A stretch of 9,314 bases of DNA from CAYRHS01 sp964424125. Its GTDB lineage: Bacteria > Actinomycetota > Acidimicrobiia > IMCC26256 > JAOSJL01. Below, piece after piece: positions 5,948 through 9,314 of the stretch. The notes beneath the pieces are model-generated. The model did not search any database. It was not told the DNA's origin and saw only the letters and a list, made by a program, of their open reading frames with translations. The stretch spans positions 1-9,314 of the forward strand of contig CAYRHS010000125.1 in assembly GCA_964424125.1 (NCBI GenBank), in the 5' to 3' direction. Position 1 is the stretch's first letter. The number at the start of each line of letters is the position of its first letter. The translations under genes and the position numbers were made by a program.

Positions 5948-6883
5948 TCACTTCCCCGTGAGTCGTTCGACGACGGGCGCGAACGCCTCCATCTCCGCAC
6001 CGCCGAGCACGACGTAGCTGAAGCCGTATTCCTCACGGCGCTGGTGGCAGAGGTCGACGATCTCCTCGACGGTCCCCACGAGGGCGATGGCCGAGTCGAG
6101 CGCGTCCTGGGGGCTGATCCCGAAGCCGGGAGCCATGGCTTCGGCCAAGCCGACCCGGTCGTCGGTCACCGCGGCGAGGAAGCAGCGCACCTGGAGCTCG
6201 AGGTTGTCGAAGCGGTCGCCCGCGGCCTCCCGCACCCACCCGATCTTCGCCCTCGTGGCTTCGGCCAACGTGTTGTGCACCATCCCTGGATCCATCACGC
6301 CCGCGCCCAGGTTCGGGTTGACGCCCACGATGTCGGCCTCGCGCGCCGCGACGGAGAGGACCCGCTTGCCACCGCCACCGATCAGCAGCGGCGGGTGGGG
6401 CCGCTGCACCGGCTGGGGCGCGCCGTCGTACTCGGTGATCGTGTAGTGCTCACCCGAGAAGCTGAACGGGCCGTCGGCCCACGACCCCTTGAGGACCCGG
6501 ATCGCCTCCTCGAAGCGGTCGATGCGCACACCCGGACGGTCGTAGGGCAGGCCGAGTGCCTCGTAGTCGGCCTTCATCCAGCCCGCGCCCATCCCGAGCT
6601 CGACCCGGCCGTCGGTCAGCAGGTCGATCGTCGCCGCCTCCTTGGCCACGACCGCGGGATGCTTGTAGTCGTTGTCGAGCACGAGCGTCCCGACCCGCAG
6701 CGTCGACGTCACCGCGGCCGCGGCGGCGATCGCAGGGAGCGGGGCGAGCTGCTGGTCCACGAAGTGGTCGGGCAGGAACATCGTCGAGTACCCGAGGTCC
6801 TCGGCCTTGCGGGCCTCGGCGCGCCAGCTCTGCGCGGACGACACCCCGCCCATCTGCAACCCGAACCGGAACGGCTTCGCCAT
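5948..6883 (-). CDS. LLM-class F420-dependent oxidoreductase
   Basis: The 311 residues are a luciferase-like (bacterial luciferase/F420 monooxygenase) TIM barrel. The protein opens MAKPFRFGLQ, followed by AEDLGYSTMFLPDHF (27-41), TLRVGTLVLDNDYKHP (61-76), DLLTDGRVELGMGAGW (87-102) and PPLLIGGGGKRVLSVAA (164-180). These fit the F420-dependent MSMEG_2516-like group (TIGR03621) from memory. It would use reduced or oxidised coenzyme F420, or possibly FMN, for hydride transfer; the substrate is unknown. The ATG at 6883 is preferred over an in-frame ATG at 6946 because AAGGGAGA (6888-6895) lies just upstream, and the longer start would overlap dut and add an unrelated Ala/Arg leader. It lies 31 bases after dut and is likely co-transcribed. 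Its 3' end converges on the ThDP enzyme gene with a 15-base gap and no clear hairpin. Confidence 0.88.
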   Translation of the reverse strand: MAKPFRFGLQMGGVSSAQSWRAEARKAEDLGYSTMFLPDHFVDQQLAPLPAIAAAAAVTSTLRVGTLVLDNDYKHPAVVAKEAATIDLLTDGRVELGMGAGWMKADYEALGLPYDRPGVRIDRFEEAIRVLKGSWADGPFSFSGEHYTITEYDGAPQPVQRPHPPLLIGGGGKRVLSVAAREADIVGVNPNLGAGVMDPGMVHNTLAEATRAKIGWVREAAGDRFDNLELQVRCFLAAVTDDRVGLAEAMAPGFGISPQDALDSAIALVGTVEEIVDLCHQRREEYGFSYVVLGGAEMEAFAPVVERLTGK

Positions 6884-6887
6884 CGGA

Positions 6888-6895
6888 TCTCCCTT
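6888..6895 (-). promoter_or_regulatory. Ribosome binding site that fixes the LLM oxidoreductase start
   Basis: AAGGGAGA on the minus strand ends four bases before the ATG at 6883. It supports initiation there and not at the in-frame ATG at 6946, inside dut. Confidence 0.75.
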
Positions 6896-6914
6896 GTTGC
6901 CTCTCCCGGCGACG

Positions 6915-7349
6915 CTAGCGGCCCGTCGAGCCGAAGCCGCCCGCACCGCGCCGGCTGTCCGGGAGCTCGTCGACCTCGCGCCACTCGACGTCCTCGACGC
7001 GCTGGACGACGAGCTGCGCGATCCGATCGCCGGCGTGGACCTTGTACGGCTCGTCGGGGTCGGTGTTCACGAGGATGACCCGGATCTCGTCGCGGTAGCC
7101 GGCGTCGATCAGCCCCGGCGTGTTGAGGCACGTCACCCCGTGGCGGGCCGCGAGACCCGAGCGCGGCTGGACGAACCCGGCGTGGCCGGGTGGGATCGCG
7201 AGCGCGATCCCCGTGGGGACCATGGCCCGGCCGCCGCCCGCGTCGAGGACCGCGTCCTCGCAGGCGACGAGGTCGTAGCCCGCGTCCTCCGGATGCTGGG
7301 CGCGGGGCAGCGTCGCGTCGGGCCGGGTGCGACGGACCGGGATCTCCAC
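6915..7349 (-). CDS. dut: Deoxyuridine 5'-triphosphate nucleotidohydrolase (dUTPase)
   Basis: The protein hydrolyses dUTP to dUMP and diphosphate, keeping uracil out of DNA and supplying dUMP for thymidylate. All five motifs of trimeric dUTPases are present in 144 residues: I DAGYDL (22-27), II PRSGLA (62-67), III LIDAGYRDEIR (80-90, with catalytic Asp82 and Tyr85), IV GDRIAQLVVQ (108-117) and V RGAGGFGSTG (134-143). Motif V, which closes over the neighbouring subunit's active site, is at the very C-terminus with one residue after it. No ATG lies in frame near the N-terminus. GTG at 7349 is chosen because the homologous beta-strand VEIPVRRTRPDATLP begins there. There is no Shine-Dalgarno, but a TANNNT box ends 7 bases upstream, which suggests a leaderless mRNA. 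The LLM oxidoreductase gene follows after 31 bases. Confidence 0.93.
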   Translation of the reverse strand: MEIPVRRTRPDATLPRAQHPEDAGYDLVACEDAVLDAGGGRAMVPTGIALAIPPGHAGFVQPRSGLAARHGVTCLNTPGLIDAGYRDEIRVILVNTDPDEPYKVHAGDRIAQLVVQRVEDVEWREVDELPDSRRGAGGFGSTGR

Positions 7350-7356
7350 CGGCGGC

Positions 7357-7362
7357 AGCGTA
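7357..7362 (-). promoter_or_regulatory. Candidate -10 box of a leaderless dut promoter
   Basis: TACGCT (minus strand) fits the actinobacterial TANNNT -10 pattern. It ends exactly 7 bases before the GTG of dut, the spacing seen when transcription starts on the first base of the start codon. No ribosome binding site is visible between them. Confidence 0.45.
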
Positions 7363-7442
7363 GAAGACCATGGTCGTACGCGTGGAGGACCGTGATCCGT
7401 CGCGTATGCCAGGATGCCGACAGGACGGACGAGGGGGACGCA

Positions 7443-8540
7443 ATGCCCGCGACGGTCATCGACGCCGACGGCCACGTGCTGGAGCCGCCGGAGGCGTGGG
7501 AGCGGCTCGACGAGCGCGCACGGCCCCGGATCGAGGTCGACCCGAACGGGTTCGGCCACGTCGTGGTCGGGGACCAGGAGATCCTCGGCGTGCCGCTCGG
7601 CCAGCTCGGAACGCCCGGCTCCAAGATGAGCGACCTCGACAAGGCCCGGCCCTTCTCCGAGGCACAGCCCGGAGGCTTCGACCCGGAGCAGCGCCTCGTC
7701 GACATGGACAGCGAGGGCATCGACGCCGCGGTGCTCTTCCCCACCGTCGGCCTCTACGCCTGGGCCGTCACCGACACCGATGCCGCGATCGGGATCGCCC
7801 GCGCCTACAACGACTGGCTCGCCTCGTACTGCGCGACCGATCCCGAGCGTCTCTTCGGCGCGGCGATGGTGCCGCTGCAGGACCCGGCGGCCGCCGCCGC
7901 GGAGCTGCGCCGCGCTCACGACGAGCTGGGGTTCACCGCCTGCTTTGTGCGCCCCAACCCGTGCCGGGGGCGGATCCTCGCCGACCGCGCCCACGAGCCT
8001 CTCTGGGAGGCAGCCGAAGAGCTCGACGTGACAGTCGGCATCCACGAGGGCAGCTCGGTCATCATCCCGACGCTCGGCCACGAGCGGGCGATGGACCCGC
8101 TCGTGCTCCACGCGGTGTCGCACTCGTTCGAGGAGATGCTGGCGTGCGCGCAGCTCATCTCGACCGGGGTCCTGGAGCGCCACCCGAGGCTTCGCTTCGC
8201 GTTCCTCGAGTCGCACGGGAGCTGGGCGCCGTTCTGGCTCGAGCGCCTGGACGAGCAGGTCCACGGTTTCGGGGACTACTGCCCGGAGATGAAGCTGAAG
8301 CCGAGCGAGTACTTCGCCCGCCAGTGCTGGATCAGCTTCGAGATCGACGAGCCGACGCTCCCCGCGCTGGTGCCGTTCGTCGGCGAGGACCGTGTCATCT
8401 GGGGCTCCGACTACCCGCACCACGACGCCACGTTCCCCGGCGCGGTGAAGACGCTGCGCGACACGATCGCCCCGCTCCCCCAGTCGATCCAGGCGAAGGT
8501 GCTGGGCGAGAACGCCCGCACGCTCTACCGGCTGCCGTGA
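7443..8540 (+). CDS. PF04909-type amidohydrolase (ACMSD-like metal-dependent hydrolase)
   Basis: The 365-residue TIM-barrel protein belongs to the amidohydrolase-2 group, which includes aminocarboxymuconate semialdehyde decarboxylase. Members cut C-C or C-N bonds of small, often aromatic-derived acids using one metal ion. Signatures are DADGHVLEP (7-15), with His11 in place of the HxH pair, VGIHEG (198-203, His201), FAFLESHGSWAPFWLERLDE (252-271) and IWGSDYPHHD (319-328, catalytic Asp323). The ATG at 7443 has GAGGGGGA at 7431-7438. It is divergent from dut across 93 bp. Its stop overlaps the next gene's GTG (GTGA), so the two are translationally coupled. The substrate is unknown; the NTF2-like partner and the nearby oxidoreductases suggest catabolism of a cyclic or aromatic compound (inference). 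Confidence 0.9.
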   Translation: MPATVIDADGHVLEPPEAWERLDERARPRIEVDPNGFGHVVVGDQEILGVPLGQLGTPGSKMSDLDKARPFSEAQPGGFDPEQRLVDMDSEGIDAAVLFPTVGLYAWAVTDTDAAIGIARAYNDWLASYCATDPERLFGAAMVPLQDPAAAAAELRRAHDELGFTACFVRPNPCRGRILADRAHEPLWEAAEELDVTVGIHEGSSVIIPTLGHERAMDPLVLHAVSHSFEEMLACAQLISTGVLERHPRLRFAFLESHGSWAPFWLERLDEQVHGFGDYCPEMKLKPSEYFARQCWISFEIDEPTLPALVPFVGEDRVIWGSDYPHHDATFPGAVKTLRDTIAPLPQSIQAKVLGENARTLYRLP

Positions 8541-8869
8541 AGGACCCGGCCTCCGTCGCCGAGCGGTACTTCGCCGCGATCCGCGAGCGGGACGGCCGCG
8601 CCCTGCGGGCGCTCTTCGCGCCGGACGCCGAGCTCGTGAGCGCGGCCGGGACCTTCCGCGGCCCCGACGAGATCGTGCGCTTCTTCGAGGAAACCGCGTT
8701 CCCCGTCGCGAGCGACCCGAAGCCCGGACCGTTCGTCGTCGACGGCGATCGTCTCGCAACCGAGATCGAGCTGCGCCTCGGCGACAGCCGGACCAAGGTC
8801 GCCGACTTCTTCACCATCATCGAGGGGTCGATCCGCCGGCTCGTCGTCTACCTCTTGCCCGAGGCCTGA
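8537..8869 (+). CDS. NTF2/SnoaL-like small protein
   Basis: The 110-residue protein, starting VKDPASVAERYFAAIRERDG, has the SnoaL/NTF2-like layout. An N-terminal helix comes first, with the A-x-x-Y-F-x-A-I-x-x-x-D-x-x-x-L pattern. Next are LFAPDAELVSAAGTFRGPDE and the helix IVRFFEETAF, then beta-strands FVVDGDRLATEIEL, TKVADFFTIIEGSI and RRLVVYLL. Members are isomerases, cyclases, dehydratases or binding proteins with a cone-shaped pocket. The GTG start at 8537 overlaps the amidohydrolase stop by 4 bases (GTGA), so no separate ribosome binding site is needed. The product probably works in the same pathway as the amidohydrolase. Its exact role cannot be read from the sequence. Confidence 0.85.
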   Translation: MKDPASVAERYFAAIRERDGRALRALFAPDAELVSAAGTFRGPDEIVRFFEETAFPVASDPKPGPFVVDGDRLATEIELRLGDSRTKVADFFTIIEGSIRRLVVYLLPEA

Positions 8870-8870
8870 T

Positions 8871-8885
8871 CCGCCCGCGGGGCGG
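8871..8885. terminator. GC hairpin between convergent genes
   Basis: CCGCCC (8871-8876) and GGGCGG (8880-8885) form a 6-bp all-GC stem with a 3-base loop. It lies in the 18-base gap between the stops of the NTF2-like gene and the DUF3501 gene. It lacks a U-tract, but the position suits a bidirectional terminator. Confidence 0.45.
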
Positions 8886-8887
8886 GC

Positions 8888-9314
8888 CTACGAGGCGAGG
8901 TCGTCAGCCAGGTCGTCTCGTTGAGCGGGCGAGAGCTCGACCGACTCCTGGTACTCGGGGTGCGTGACCTCGAGGAACGCCGGGCCCTCGCGCAGGGCGT
9001 CGGCCTGGACCGCCGAGAACGGGAACTTCAGGTAGTGCACCGCGGGAGTCGTCTCCTCCTCGCGGGTGAGCCGCTCCTCGTCCTCGGGCACGCAGTCGAC
9101 GTAGCACTCGTCCCCGGCCTCGGGGAGGCGGAAGCGCAACTCGCGCTGGATGCCCACGAGCTTCGGCAACCACTCTCGTAGCTGCTCCTCGCTGGTGAGC
9201 TCGATGAACAACGTGCCCGACAGCTCGCCCGGCTCGGGGATCAACTCGTTGTAGACCTCGAGCTCGTGCGCGATCTGCTCGTCGCGCAGCATCTTCTCCG
9301 CCCGCGCCATCTCC
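8888..9314 (-). CDS. DUF3501 family protein, C-terminal part (5' end beyond window)
   Basis: The frame is open to the right edge (a Glu codon precedes the internal Met at 9310), so the gene is partial. The 142 visible residues include EMARAEKMLRDEQIAHELEV followed by YNELIPEPGELSGTLFIE, LVGIQRELRFRL, ETTPAVHYLKFPFS and VTHPEYQESVEL, ending at TAG 8888-8890. This matches, from memory, the C-terminal two-thirds of DUF3501 proteins (about 190-200 residues). Those have no assigned enzyme activity and often lie next to genes for a heterodisulfide-reductase-like Fe-S protein and rubrerythrin; if so here, those genes would be to the right of the window. The visible part is strongly acidic. The N-terminal Met at 9310 is unlikely to be the true start because family similarity continues upstream. 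Confidence 0.82.
   Translation of the reverse strand, partial: EMARAEKMLRDEQIAHELEVYNELIPEPGELSGTLFIELTSEEQLREWLPKLVGIQRELRFRLPEAGDECYVDCVPEDEERLTREEETTPAVHYLKFPFSAVQADALREGPAFLEVTHPEYQESVELSPAQRDDLADDLAS

Noticed and set aside
4429..5961. A 510-codon plus-strand frame overlapping the ThDP gene.
   Set aside because: It is an Arg-rich shadow in the second frame; the first frame encodes the recognised enzyme.
6884..6946. Upstream in-frame start for the LLM oxidoreductase.
   Set aside because: It would overlap the dut 3' end, adds an Ala/Arg leader unlike the family, and the ATG at 6883 has a proper ribosome binding site.
7366..7375. The 10-bp palindrome GACCATGGTC between dut and the amidohydrolase, considered as an operator.
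   Set aside because: It is short, single-copy here and has no second site, so I cannot separate it from chance.

Overview
The window is high-GC DNA with GTG starts, purine-rich Shine-Dalgarno sites, an F420-type luciferase-like oxidoreductase and a near-consensus DtxR/IdeR iron box. Together these point to an Actinomycetota chromosome, perhaps of the Acidimicrobiia type; the class is inference. I see no transposase, integrase, phage structural gene or CRISPR array. Most of it is ordinary catabolic and housekeeping sequence.

Left part (1-2820, minus strand). The 5' end of an aldo/keto reductase gene runs off the left edge. Next comes a 2,4'-dihydroxyacetophenone-dioxygenase-like cupin gene broken by a one-base frameshift. 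A gene-poor stretch of about 570 bp follows, with a perfect 26-bp palindrome and a tandem 13-bp repeat. Then there is a ZIP-family metal transporter whose promoter region carries an IdeR/DtxR-type operator. A second gene-poor stretch of about 510 bp holds clustered short direct and inverted repeats. It ends at the terminator of a tRNA-Gly(GCC) gene.

Middle (2974-5932, plus strand). A two-gene operon encodes a GlcD-type FAD-linked 2-hydroxyacid dehydrogenase and a ThDP-dependent 2-oxoacid decarboxylase-like enzyme. The pair suggests oxidation of a 2-hydroxyacid to a 2-oxoacid followed by decarboxylation, as in the mandelate pathway, but the substrate is unknown.

Right part (5948-9314). A minus-strand pair, dut (dUTPase, apparently leaderless) and an LLM-class F420-dependent oxidoreductase, is convergent with the previous operon. 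It is divergent from a plus-strand pair: a PF04909-type amidohydrolase and a small NTF2/SnoaL-like protein that overlap by 4 bases. The right edge holds the C-terminal part of a DUF3501-family protein on the minus strand, separated from the NTF2-like gene by a GC hairpin.
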